Source of the DNA: Bernardetia sp.
GTDB taxonomy: Bacteria > Bacteroidota > Bacteroidia > Cytophagales > Bernardetiaceae
DNA: 64,000 nt
Direction: 5' to 3'
NCBI GenBank assembly: GCA_020630575.1
Contig: JAHDBD010000009.1
Coordinates: 1 to 64,000, forward strand
Within the stretch, counting starts at the first letter, position 1. Every line of letters begins with the position of its first letter. The notes below the pieces were generated by a model. It did no database searches. It saw only the letters and a program-made list of their open reading frames with translations, and was not told the origin of the DNA. Shown piece after piece: positions 9,390 through 18,406 of this stretch. Position numbers and translations under genes: made by a program.

Positions 9390-10253
9390 TCAAACAATTA
9401 CTTTTTCATCAAAGACTTGTTTAGCTTGATTTAATGATTCACTAAATTTGACCATATCCAAACCTGTTTCTAGTTCGTTCATATTTGCAAAAGCCAAAAT
9501 AGATTCAGTAGGAATATTTCCTGTTAGTTCATCTTTTGCCATCGGACAACCTCCAAAACCAAGCATTGCACCATCAAAACGCCTACAACCTGCTTGATAA
9601 GCAGCTTCAATTTTATCACTGGCAGTTCGGAGAGGAGAGTGAAAATGAGAGCCAATTTCTATATGAGGAAATTCTTTAGTAAGAGATTCAAATAAAGGAA
9701 TAATATTTTCTTTAGTAGAAGAACCAATTGTATCTGAGAGTTGAATAATTTTGATTTCCATGACATCTAACTTTTTCATAAACTCGCCTACAATTTCTGG
9801 ATTGTATGCTTCTTTATAAGGATTTCCAAAAGCCATTGACAAATAAACCACTAATTTTTTGTCATTTTTTAGACACAAATTTTGCGCTTCACTTACTACA
9901 CCAAGAGCTTCTTCAATTGTTTTTTTAGTATTTCTAATTTGAAAAGTTTCAGAAATAGAAAGAGGAAAACCTAAATAATCTATTTGTTCGAACTCAATTG
10001 CACGCTTTAACCCTCCGTATCCTGCAATAACAGCAAGTAATTTTGTATTTGTAGTAGATAAATCAAGATTTTCTAAAACCTCTGCTGTATCTCTCATTTG
10101 AGGAATTGCTTTTTCAGAAACAAAACTTCCAAAATCAAGTGTATCAAAACCCACTTTGAGAAGCGAATTGAGATAATTTATTTTAATATCTGTATCTATA
10201 AAATGTGATAAGCCTTGCATCGCATCACGAGGACATTCAATAATTTTGAGCAT
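9390..10253 (-). CDS. Hydroxymethylglutaryl-CoA lyase
   Basis: This enzyme cleaves HMG-CoA to acetoacetate and acetyl-CoA in leucine and ketone metabolism. The TIM-barrel start IIECPRDAMQG contains the conserved Arg-Asp. SHFHSP supplies the metal-binding His pair, and GFGGCPMAKDELTGN contains the catalytic-loop Cys of HMG-CoA lyases. The length of 287 residues is normal. The ATG at 10253 is chosen because family members begin just before this motif. An in-frame ATG at 10310 would add 19 unconserved residues. It lies in a leftward gene run with the EgtD-like methyltransferase upstream. Confidence 0.87.
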   Translation of the reverse strand: MLKIIECPRDAMQGLSHFIDTDIKINYLNSLLKVGFDTLDFGSFVSEKAIPQMRDTAEVLENLDLSTTNTKLLAVIAGYGGLKRAIEFEQIDYLGFPLSISETFQIRNTKKTIEEALGVVSEAQNLCLKNDKKLVVYLSMAFGNPYKEAYNPEIVGEFMKKLDVMEIKIIQLSDTIGSSTKENIIPLFESLTKEFPHIEIGSHFHSPLRTASDKIEAAYQAGCRRFDGAMLGFGGCPMAKDELTGNIPTESILAFANMNELETGLDMVKFSESLNQAKQVFDEKVIV

Positions 10254-10399
10254 TTTAAGTGTATTTATTGGTGGTATGTGTGTATCGTTTAGACGACTTT
10301 TTACAGTCATTTTATACCCAAAAATACAAAAAAATCAGATGATATTATAATTTTGAATACTACCAAAAAAAATATTACACTCTGTTTTGAATCTAAAAG

Positions 10400-11434
10400 T
10401 TAGTCATTTTGGTATTTTGCTTGTAGCATAAACTGCACTTCGATAATTTCATCATCATACATATTCTCTTCTTTTTCTGCAACAAGAAAATAATGTTCTT
10501 CTAATAGCTTTTCAAAAGTTGGTAGATAAAAATTTCGAATTGGATAAAGCAGTAGTTTTTGAGAAGGCATAAAATTAAACTCTTTCCCAAAGATTATGAC
10601 ACTTTCTTTTTTTTCAAACTCAAAAGCTATTTCGAATACTTTTGTATGATATTTTTCTTCCTCTCGTTCTGATAAAACCAACTTTCCTTTGTCTGTATTT
10701 ATACCTAATTCTTGTAATGGATTGAGATAAAATTTTTGCATAAAAGCACTTTTTAAATAAGCAGAATACCTCTTTTGTAACGCATCTAAAACAGAAAAAG
10801 ACACTTTTTTATGTTGAATAGATAAATTATCTGTCTGTCTTCCAAAAAGTTCTAACCACAAAAAATTATTTTTTCGATAGGAGGTAGTAAGTAATTTATG
10901 AAGAGCAAAAAGTAAACTACTTGGGTCAAAATTACTAATTGTTTTTCCCATCAACATAAATAAGTTGATGCTTGTAGGTACAAAAAAAGACTCTAGACTT
11001 TCCTTGATTTTTTCTTGTTCTAAACAAAAATCAGCACAAATGAAATTTTTAGTAATATCAATCTCGTTTAGATTTTCTTTAGCCAATTGAAGCATAGCTT
11101 CTGAATTATCCACTCCAAAATAAAAAATAGTATATCCACTTTTTACTAATGTTCTCAGTAATTCTTTTTCTTGAAAACCATTTCCACAACCCAAACTGAT
11201 AAGATTAATCTTTGGCTTTTGAAGTTTTGTTTCAATTAGGATATATTCAACAAAAGCAAGATAATCTAACTTAGAATGACTAAAACTTTCTTTCGAAGTC
11301 TGACTAAGCGTTTTTCCTTGTCCGTAGGCTTGATAATAATTTTCTGCTCCTTTTTGTAGATATAGAATTTCTTGAGGAATTTGTGCGTTTGATAATCCTT
11401 CTAAAATAAGAGAACGAAATTTTTCAGAATACAT
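10400..11434 (-). CDS. EgtD-like (histidine N-alpha-methyltransferase family) SAM methyltransferase
   Basis: This is a 344-residue class I methyltransferase. The SAM-binding loop is LISLGCGNGFQEKELL, the ribose-binding acid is in FGVDNSEAML, and the segment FMLMGKTISNFDP corresponds to the FxGSTIGNF signature of the EgtD/Methyltransf_33 family, which trimethylates histidine during ergothioneine synthesis. No egtB-like partner is in the window, and the sequence diverges from bona fide EgtD, so the acceptor substrate is uncertain. It starts 17 bp after the exonuclease gene on the same strand, so co-transcription is likely. Confidence 0.68.
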   Translation of the reverse strand: MYSEKFRSLILEGLSNAQIPQEILYLQKGAENYYQAYGQGKTLSQTSKESFSHSKLDYLAFVEYILIETKLQKPKINLISLGCGNGFQEKELLRTLVKSGYTIFYFGVDNSEAMLQLAKENLNEIDITKNFICADFCLEQEKIKESLESFFVPTSINLFMLMGKTISNFDPSSLLFALHKLLTTSYRKNNFLWLELFGRQTDNLSIQHKKVSFSVLDALQKRYSAYLKSAFMQKFYLNPLQELGINTDKGKLVLSEREEEKYHTKVFEIAFEFEKKESVIIFGKEFNFMPSQKLLLYPIRNFYLPTFEKLLEEHYFLVAEKEENMYDDEIIEVQFMLQAKYQND

Positions 11435-11451
11435 ATAATTTACTTTTTGTT

Positions 11452-12066
11452 TTAATATGTTCTTTTCCTCTTCGCTTTTTTGTGATTGGTAGAAGGAATA
11501 TAACCACCTTTAAAAAGTTTTCCAACCGTAATTTCTAGTTTTTCGGAAAAGGTTTTTTGACAAGTAACATTCATTTTCTCAAAACCTTTTATAGCTAATT
11601 GTGCTGTTGCATCGGCATCAGAACCTGCTCTGTGATGACGAAAATAAATTTCATTTTGGTTACAAAGGGTCTTTAAATCATAACGAGACATTTGAGTCCA
11701 AATCTTTTTAGCAAACAGATAACTACACGAATACGACAAATCAGGATAAGGTAAATCATAATGGTCTAGTGTTTTTCGCAGTACCGAAAAGTCAAAACTA
11801 GCATTATGAGCTATCAAAAACTGATTTTCTAATAAATCTTTCAAATCCGATTTCCAAAGCTGGTCAAAACGAGGTTGTTCCCAAACGTCAGCAGCCGTAA
11901 TTCCGTGAATAGAAACATTCATTGGATCAAATTGATTGATTTTTGGACGAATCAACCACGATTTTGTTTCTACAATTTGGCTATCTTTAACAAAGGTAAG
12001 TCCTATTTCACACGCACTATTTCTATACGAATTGGCAGTTTCGAAGTCTATTGTTATAAAATCCAT
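11452..12066 (-). CDS. DEDDh 3'-5' exonuclease (DNA polymerase III epsilon-like)
   Basis: This 204-residue nuclease has the DEDDh motifs: ITIDFET (Asp-Glu of motif I) at its start, AHNASFDFSVL (Asp of motif II), and HHRAGSDADATAQLA (His and Asp of motif III). A C-terminal basic tail ends in KRKRTY. Such stand-alone epsilon-like proteins proofread or trim DNA or RNA ends. The ATG at 12066 is chosen because MDFITIDFET matches family starts. An ATG at 12126 would add 20 residues unrelated to the family. It is the first gene of the leftward run 12066-7989. Confidence 0.87.
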   Translation of the reverse strand: MDFITIDFETANSYRNSACEIGLTFVKDSQIVETKSWLIRPKINQFDPMNVSIHGITAADVWEQPRFDQLWKSDLKDLLENQFLIAHNASFDFSVLRKTLDHYDLPYPDLSYSCSYLFAKKIWTQMSRYDLKTLCNQNEIYFRHHRAGSDADATAQLAIKGFEKMNVTCQKTFSEKLEITVGKLFKGGYIPSTNHKKAKRKRTY

Positions 12067-12540
12067 GCTAGTTTCTGATACTGTTTTTAAGAAGATAATT
12101 ACAAAAATAGCTTTATTTTTTAACAAATTGCTAATTTTACAGGAACAAAATAGTAAATCAATGATTCGGAAGTATGTATATATTGAAAACTTCTAGTAAC
12201 CTACTATTTTTATAGAACACGGATTTTTGCGAATTACACAGATTAACACAGCTTTTTACTATTATTTATTTGAATAAGTCAGTTTTAAATTGTTGTAGGT
12301 CATTTTAATTCTTATTCTTTTTATCCTCTGTGAACTCTGTGTTTAAAAAAGTAGGGGGCAGTAGAAAACTCCTCTTTTTCAAATGTTTTGAAACTGACTT
12401 TGAATAAATAGAGAAAGGCAGAGTAACTTAGATATTATTTAGTATTTTAGTGAAAATTTCTATATTATATATTTCTAACTCAGTAGAGCAGAATTATATT
12501 AAAATTATTATTATTCTAATACCTTTCAATCAACATAACT
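12067..12540. other. Intergenic region with repeat remnants
   Basis: No gene is seen in this stretch between divergent genes. TATAGAACACGGAT at 12211-12224 recurs as an exact reverse complement at 44916-44929. It is followed by CACAGATTAACACAG and, near 12318, by CTGTGAACTCTGTG, so the area looks like decayed copies of a dispersed repeat. No clear promoter motif was found for the DJ-1 gene. Confidence 0.5.
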
Positions 12541-13116
12541 ATGAAAAAAATATTGTTTTTAACAGGCGATTTTACGGAAGATTATGAAACTATGGTACCC
12601 TTTCAAATGCTTGAAATGGTTGGTTACCAAGTACATGCTGTGTGTCCAGACAAGAAAAAAGGAGATAGTATCAAGACAGCAATACATGATTTTGAAGGTG
12701 ACCAAACTTATACCGAAAAACCAGGTCATAACTTTGTATTAAATTACAGTTTTGCTGATGTTAAAGTAGAAGATTATGCAGGATTGGTAATTGCTGGAGG
12801 AAGAGCTCCTGAATATTTGAGATTAAATGAATCTCTTTTAGAAATGGTAAAACACTTCTTTTCAGAAAACAAACCTGTTGCAGCTGTTTGTCATGGTATT
12901 CAAATACTGACAGCAGCAAATGTTGTAAAAGGTTTTAAACTAACTGCTTATCCTGCTGTAGAACCTGAAGTAATACTTGCAGGAGGAGATTTTCAAAGAA
13001 TACCAGCAGATGCAGCTTTTGTAGATAAAAATCTAGTAACTTCTCCAGCTTGGCCAAGTCATCCAAGTTTGATTAGAGAATTTTTGAAACTTATGGGAGC
13101 AACAGTAAACATATAA
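12541..13116 (+). CDS. DJ-1/PfpI family protein (class I glutamine amidotransferase-like)
   Basis: This 191-residue protein has the DJ-1/PfpI fold: [14 protein letters not shown] at the start, [12 protein letters not shown] in the middle, and the nucleophile elbow AVCHGIQ with C117 followed by H118. Members act as deglycases, glyoxalases, chaperones or cysteine peptidases. The ending [15 protein letters not shown] is typical of the PfpI/YhbO subgroup. It stands alone between the exonuclease and ada genes and is followed by a strong bidirectional terminator. Activity cannot be assigned more closely. Confidence 0.88.
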   Translation: MKKILFLTGDFTEDYETMVPFQMLEMVGYQVHAVCPDKKKGDSIKTAIHDFEGDQTYTEKPGHNFVLNYSFADVKVEDYAGLVIAGGRAPEYLRLNESLLEMVKHFFSENKPVAAVCHGIQILTAANVVKGFKLTAYPAVEPEVILAGGDFQRIPADAAFVDKNLVTSPAWPSHPSLIREFLKLMGATVNI

Positions 13117-13146
13117 GCATTTCTGAATATTCTCTATGAAAAAAAA

Positions 13147-13190
13147 TATCCCTTTGTAAGAGCATCATTTATTTTTCTTACAAAGGGATA
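13147..13190. terminator. Bidirectional intrinsic terminator
   Basis: A 15-bp perfect stem, TATCCCTTTGTAAGA at 13147-13161 with its complement at 13176-13190, lies between the convergent DJ-1 and ada genes. Confidence 0.85.
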
Positions 13191-13193
13191 AAT

Positions 13194-14330
13194 TCAAAAC
13201 AAACGCAGTTCTTTTTCATTTCCTTCCTTATTCGGATTGTGTTTGTTTTCATGCAATAAAAGCCATTTTTTGCGTTCTAATCCTCCTCCATAGCCTGTCA
13301 GTTTTCCGTCTTTTCCAATAACACGATGACAAGGAATTATAATCGATATTTTGTTCATTCCATTTGCTGAAGCAACTGCACGAATTGCCTTCGGATTTCC
13401 TAAATGTTCAGATTGCTCTTGATAGGAACGAGTTTTTCCGTAGCCAATTTGATGCAAACCTTCCCAAACTGTTTTTTGAAAATCTGTTCCGATTGGTTCT
13501 AACTTTACTTCAAAAATGGTTCGTGTTCCCTCAAAATATTCTTCTAATTCTTTTTTTGCTTGAGTAATATGTTTGTTTTCTCCTGTCAGGATAACAGCAT
13601 TTAATCGTTTTTGAATATCTGCAAATTCGGTTTCTAGCATTTTTCGGTCTGCAAATTCTAATAAACAAACTCCGTTTTCTGTTGCACACACAAACATTGC
13701 ACCCAAAGGAGTTGTCAATCTGCTTATCAAAACAGTTGATTTTGATTCTGTTTTGTCTTCTTTCTTTTTACTCATTATTTGAGTATTTTTTTGACTGTTC
13801 TTTGGTGATGTTCCCATAATTTTTTTAAAAGTATAACCAAAACCACTTAACGATTCGTAACCAATTTCAAAAGCTGTTTCGGTGGTTTGTTTTCCGTTTT
13901 GTAATTCTTGAAAAGCTGTATTTATTCTGTACATGCGTTGATAGGCGTGAAAAGTCATTCCATAATTTTTTTTAAACCAATTACGAACTACTTTTGCACT
14001 AATATCATTTTCTTGCAAACGATAATCTGATATTTTTTCTTTTGGATTTCGTTTAACCAATTGAATAGCTTTTTCTACTTCTTTAGGAGCTTGATTTGCA
14101 TTTTGAGTAGGTTTACAGATTTTACAAGGACGAAAACCTTCGCTCAAAGCCTCTTTAAAAGTGGTATAAAAAATTACATTTTCTAACTTTGGTTTTCTGG
14201 CTCGGCAATTGGCAATACAAAAAATAGAAGTCGTCTTTACACCAACATAGAAAATTCCTACAAAATTCTCATTTTTCTCTACTAAGGCTTTGTAATAAGT
14301 TGCTATTTGTTTTGAGTCTGTAATTTGCAT
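13194..14330 (-). CDS. ada: Bifunctional Ada regulator / O6-methylguanine-DNA methyltransferase
   Basis: This 378-residue adaptive-response protein removes methyl groups from alkylated DNA by suicidal transfer. When the start is set at the ATG at 14330, the zinc cysteines fall at C38, C42, C69 and C72, the same numbers as in Escherichia coli Ada, which supports this start over the ATG at 14402. C38 would take methyl groups from phosphotriesters. Next come an AraC-type helix-turn-helix (about 100-180) and the C-terminal methyltransferase with IIPCHRV (C334). It is divergent from pbpC, with about 130 bp between the starts. Autoregulation would be expected from the family. Confidence 0.93.
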   Translation of the reverse strand: MQITDSKQIATYYKALVEKNENFVGIFYVGVKTTSIFCIANCRARKPKLENVIFYTTFKEALSEGFRPCKICKPTQNANQAPKEVEKAIQLVKRNPKEKISDYRLQENDISAKVVRNWFKKNYGMTFHAYQRMYRINTAFQELQNGKQTTETAFEIGYESLSGFGYTFKKIMGTSPKNSQKNTQIMSKKKEDKTESKSTVLISRLTTPLGAMFVCATENGVCLLEFADRKMLETEFADIQKRLNAVILTGENKHITQAKKELEEYFEGTRTIFEVKLEPIGTDFQKTVWEGLHQIGYGKTRSYQEQSEHLGNPKAIRAVASANGMNKISIIIPCHRVIGKDGKLTGYGGGLERKKWLLLHENKHNPNKEGNEKELRLF

Positions 14331-14463
14331 TTTTTTATAAAATAGAAAATGAAAAAAATCCGTATTTTTAATAAAACTTTTGTTCAAAGGTCTAAAAATC
14401 AAATCAGTAGCGCAACCGAAAAATGGACGAGTATTTTATTTTATTCGTTTCTCTCTCAAAAAT

Positions 14464-16932
14464 ATGATAAAACAATTCCTCAAAAAACTTTTCAAACTAA
14501 CTTTCAGAATAGGCATAATCGGATTACTTTCTACTGTAATTCTATTCTTCACATGCAATTACTTTTTTCCTTTTAAGTTAGACATTTCTTATTCTAAACT
14601 TATTTTGGACAGGAAAGGAGAAATTGTATATGGTTTTTTGAGCAAAGACGACAAATGGCGTTTTCAAACTGAATTAGATGAAATCAGTCCAACTTTAAAA
14701 GAAACTATTTTATATAAAGAAGACCGTTGGTTTTATTATCATTTTGGCGTAAATCCGTTTTCTGTGGGTCGTGCAGCAGCTAGAAATATTTGGACTGGAA
14801 GACGAACTTCTGGAGCTTCTACAATTACAATGCAAGTTGTGCGATTACTAAATCCTAAATCAAGAACTTATTTTAATAAAGTTATCGAAACATTTAGAGC
14901 TTTTCAGTTAGAATTAAATCTTTCAAAAGACGAAATCTTACAACTTTATCTTAATCTAATTCCGTATGGTGGAAATATTGAAGGCGTAAAATCGGCTTCC
15001 CTTCTCTATTTTGGACAAGAACCTGAAAAGTTAAGTTTGGCACAAATTACAGCTCTTACCATTGTTCCAAATCGTCCGACAACACTAGGGTTTTCTACCA
15101 ATTCGGATAAAGATTATTGGATTACAGTTCAGAAAATCATTAAAGAGCGAAACAAATGGTTAAAGCGTTTTAAGAACGATAATTTATTCAAAACTGAAAA
15201 TATAAACGATGCTTTAGAAGAACCTTTGGATATTAATTTTAGAAAAATGAGCCGAGAAGCCCCTCATTTTTCTTTCTTTCTACATTCAAAATATCCAAAT
15301 CAGAATATTTTAGAAACTACTTTAGACCGAACCATTCAGCAAAAAGTAGAACAGATTACTCAAAATTACACTCGTAGATTAGGAAAATTAGGTATTTATA
15401 ATTCGGCTATTTTGGTCGTCGATAATCAGACAAAAGAAATTCGTGCTTATATTGGCTCGCAAGATTTTTCAGATTCGTTGCACAACGGTCAAGTAGATGG
15501 TGTGCAGGCTTATCGTTCACCTGGGAGTACATTAAAACCTCTTATTTACGGAATGGCATTTGACGAAGGATTTTTGACTCCAAAACGAAAACTCTTAGAT
15601 GTTCCGATTGATTACGACGGTTACACGCCTGAAAATTTTGATAAAAATTTTAATGGAGAAGTAAGCGTAGAAGTTGCGTTGGCGTATTCGTTGAATGTTC
15701 CTGCTGTAAATACGCTGAAAGATCTTAGTGTTTTCAAGATGGTTCAGAAACTTTCTGATGCAGGTTTTTCTCAGATTGAAGCCGATAGACACAAACTTGG
15801 TCTTTCCTTGGCTTTAGGTGGTTGTGGAGTTTCTTTGGAGGAAATGGTCGGACTTTTTTCAGCTTATTCTACAAAAGGAGTTTTTGAAAAGCCTCATTAT
15901 TTAAAGAAAAATAGTGATAAAAAAGACAAAAAAACAAATAAAAAAAGTCATTTGATTGCAGAAGATGATTTTTCATTTCAACTTATTTCAGAAGAATCTG
16001 CTTATATGATTTCTGATATTCTGACAAAAGTAGAACGCCCAGATTTTCCTTCTGATTATCAAAACAGTAAAAATGTTCCAAAAATTTCTTGGAAAACAGG
16101 TACTTCGTATGGTCGTAGAGATGCGTGGAGTATTGGCTACAATGCACATTATACAATAGGCGTTTGGATTGGAAATTTTAATGGACAGAGTTCTGAATAT
16201 CTGACAGGAGCGCAAGTTGCAACGCCACTTTTATTTCAGCTTTTTGGAAGTGTTGATTATGCAGCGACAAACGAATCTATAAAACCTCCAAAAACATTAA
16301 AACAGCGACTAGTTTGTAGTGAAACTGGAAAAGTCCCTGCTGATTTTTGTGAGAGTTTATTAAATGATTTTTATATTCCGACGATTTCGCAAAGCGATGA
16401 ATGCAAACATTTGAAAAAGGTTTTTGTGAGTAATTCTGTAAATGAAACTGATGAAAATGAAAAAATAACCTATTGTTCTTTTTGTCTTCCAAAAGATAAT
16501 TCGGAATACAAAACAGAATATTTCCCCAACATAAAACCAGAACTTACTTCTTATTATCTAAACAGAAATTTACCAATTCGTAGTGTTCCACCTCACAATC
16601 CGAATTGTACGCATATTTTTAAAGATAAAAACTCGCCTCAAATTATTTCACTTTTCGAAAACAGAGAATATATTTTAGATGATGATTCGACACAACTTTT
16701 ATTAGAATGTAGAACGGCATCAGATATTAGTAGTGTTTTTTGGTATATCAATGATAAATTTTTTAAGGAAAGTAAACCCAATGAACGAGTTTTTTTTAGT
16801 CCTTTTGAATTTGAAGCAATACAAAATAAAAATAACAAAAAAGGAAAAACTCATAATAAAACAAAGATTTCTTGTACTGATAATAAAGGACGCAATACAG
16901 ATATTTATGTTGTTTTGAAGAGGAATTTTTAA
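14464..16932 (+). CDS. pbpC: Penicillin-binding protein 1C
   Basis: This 822-residue bifunctional peptidoglycan synthase is anchored by one N-terminal TM helix (about 12-32). The glycosyltransferase domain has the catalytic Glu in EDRWFYYHFGV (E86) and GASTITMQ. The transpeptidase domain has SxxK at S355-K358 (SPGSTLKP), SLN and KTGTS. The last 150 or so residues match the PBP1C-specific C-terminal domain. The ATG at 14464 is chosen because the sequence before it would overlap the divergent ada gene and is not hydrophobic. It may act with alpha-2-macroglobulin-like proteins, but none is encoded here. Confidence 0.92.
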   Translation: MIKQFLKKLFKLTFRIGIIGLLSTVILFFTCNYFFPFKLDISYSKLILDRKGEIVYGFLSKDDKWRFQTELDEISPTLKETILYKEDRWFYYHFGVNPFSVGRAAARNIWTGRRTSGASTITMQVVRLLNPKSRTYFNKVIETFRAFQLELNLSKDEILQLYLNLIPYGGNIEGVKSASLLYFGQEPEKLSLAQITALTIVPNRPTTLGFSTNSDKDYWITVQKIIKERNKWLKRFKNDNLFKTENINDALEEPLDINFRKMSREAPHFSFFLHSKYPNQNILETTLDRTIQQKVEQITQNYTRRLGKLGIYNSAILVVDNQTKEIRAYIGSQDFSDSLHNGQVDGVQAYRSPGSTLKPLIYGMAFDEGFLTPKRKLLDVPIDYDGYTPENFDKNFNGEVSVEVALAYSLNVPAVNTLKDLSVFKMVQKLSDAGFSQIEADRHKLGLSLALGGCGVSLEEMVGLFSAYSTKGVFEKPHYLKKNSDKKDKKTNKKSHLIAEDDFSFQLISEESAYMISDILTKVERPDFPSDYQNSKNVPKISWKTGTSYGRRDAWSIGYNAHYTIGVWIGNFNGQSSEYLTGAQVATPLLFQLFGSVDYAATNESIKPPKTLKQRLVCSETGKVPADFCESLLNDFYIPTISQSDECKHLKKVFVSNSVNETDENEKITYCSFCLPKDNSEYKTEYFPNIKPELTSYYLNRNLPIRSVPPHNPNCTHIFKDKNSPQIISLFENREYILDDDSTQLLLECRTASDISSVFWYINDKFFKESKPNERVFFSPFEFEAIQNKNNKKGKTHNKTKISCTDNKGRNTDIYVVLKRNF

Positions 16933-16970
16933 TAATTAGACTTAGATAATTTTATAAAAGAATTTAATTT

Positions 16971-17915
16971 ATGAACTTTCAACAACTAGAATACATCATT
17001 GCTATTGACAAATACCGTCATTTTGTAAAAGCTGCTGAAGCGTGTTTTGTAACGCAGGCAACGCTAAGTATGATGATAAAAAAGCTAGAAGAAGAACTAG
17101 AAGTCAAGATTTTTGATAGAAGCAAACAGCCTGTTGTTCCGACAGATATAGGTGAAAAAATTATTTTGCAAGCCAAAATAACACTACAAGAAGCTCAAAA
17201 GATAAAAGAACTTGTGAACCAAGAACAAGACAAAGTAAGTGGAGAACTTCGAATTGGAATTATTCCGACACTTGCACCTTATCTATTGCCTTTATTTTTA
17301 CCTTCTTTTCTCAAAAATTATCCTTTGGTAAAAGTTCAGATTAGCGAACTAACAACTGAGGAAATTTTACAACGATTAGAACGAAATGAAATTGATGCAG
17401 GAATTTTGGCAACGCCTTTAGAAAACAAAATGTTGATAGAAAAACCTCTTTTTTATGAGCAGTTTGTGGTTTATGCTTCTAAAAATGAACAATTTATGGA
17501 TAAAAAATATCTTTTGGCAGAAGATATTGATGTAAATCGGTTGTGGCTTTTGGAGGAAGGACATTGTTTGCGCTCACAAGTAATTAATTTGTGTGAACTT
17601 AAAAACAAAGAAAAAGAAGTTCATCAATTAGATTTTGCAGCAGCAAGTATCGAAACACTCAAAAAAATTGTAGAAATCAATAACGGAATTACAATTATTC
17701 CCAGTCTTGCTTTAGCTGACATGACTGAAAAACAAATGCAAAACATTCGTCATTTTAAAAGCCCTGCACCTGTTCGTGAAATTGGTTTGGTAACCTATCG
17801 CCATTTTATCAAAGAAAAGTTATTGCTTTCTTTAGAAAATGAGATTTTGAGATTTATTCCAGACGAAATGAAAACATCTTTAAAAAAAGAAGTATTGCAT
17901 GTTAATTGGAAATAA
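16971..17915 (+). CDS. oxyR: OxyR-type LysR family hydrogen peroxide-sensing regulator
   Basis: This 314-residue LysR regulator has an N-terminal winged helix-turn-helix (about 1-60, VTQATLSMMIKKLE) and a periplasmic-binding-like sensor domain. The sensor contains GHCLRSQVINLC, in which the cysteines are C199 and C208. Position and spacing are identical to the redox-active pair of E. coli OxyR, which forms a disulfide on exposure to peroxide and switches DNA binding. No catalase or peroxiredoxin gene is adjacent, so its targets are elsewhere. Its stop directly abuts the convergent nucleotidase gene with no gap. Confidence 0.92.
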   Translation: MNFQQLEYIIAIDKYRHFVKAAEACFVTQATLSMMIKKLEEELEVKIFDRSKQPVVPTDIGEKIILQAKITLQEAQKIKELVNQEQDKVSGELRIGIIPTLAPYLLPLFLPSFLKNYPLVKVQISELTTEEILQRLERNEIDAGILATPLENKMLIEKPLFYEQFVVYASKNEQFMDKKYLLAEDIDVNRLWLLEEGHCLRSQVINLCELKNKEKEVHQLDFAAASIETLKKIVEINNGITIIPSLALADMTEKQMQNIRHFKSPAPVREIGLVTYRHFIKEKLLLSLENEILRFIPDEMKTSLKKEVLHVNWK

Positions 17916-18365
17916 TTAAATTTCATTAAAATAATCTAAAACGGCTTTCCAATTAGAAAAGTCTTCTGAACCAAAATGAATTAGTTTTCCTTCAAAATTT
18001 TCTTGTCCTCTTCCTTCTTTTATATCATCTATCAAATAATCTCCTTTCAAAAGTGCTTTATTAGGAGAAATAATTAACCTTTCTACCATTTCTATCCCAA
18101 AATAATCTTCTATCCACATTCGCTTTTCGGTATAGGACAAAGGGTTATAAATAGAAGGTGCAGTCAGAATATAAATATCAAAATCTTCTCTTTGCAATAA
18201 CAAGTGTACTGTCTCAATGGCATTTTCAATGGGCTGAAGTTTTCTATAAAAATCAAATTGACTTTGAGGAAAAGCAATTTTTGGATTTTGTTGGAGTGCT
18301 TTATCAAATGCACTCTGATAATCACAGAGAACGCCATCCATATCTATATAAATTATTTTTTTCAT
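17916..18365 (-). CDS. 5'(3')-deoxyribonucleotidase-like HAD phosphatase
   Basis: This is a 149-residue HAD-superfamily phosphatase of the NT5C type. Motif I is IDMDGVLCDY, with the nucleophile Asp and the general acid two residues later. Motif II is ILTAPS. The region K-GDYLIDD supplies the motif III/IV Lys and acidic residues. Family members dephosphorylate deoxynucleoside monophosphates, but small bacterial members are poorly characterised. Its last base touches the stop codon of oxyR on the other strand. It is probably expressed from its own promoter near 18380. Confidence 0.85.
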   Translation of the reverse strand: MKKIIYIDMDGVLCDYQSAFDKALQQNPKIAFPQSQFDFYRKLQPIENAIETVHLLLQREDFDIYILTAPSIYNPLSYTEKRMWIEDYFGIEMVERLIISPNKALLKGDYLIDDIKEGRGQENFEGKLIHFGSEDFSNWKAVLDYFNEI

Positions 18366-18406
18366 TGTATTTTATAATACGATTTGATAAATTAAGAAAT
18401 GAAATA

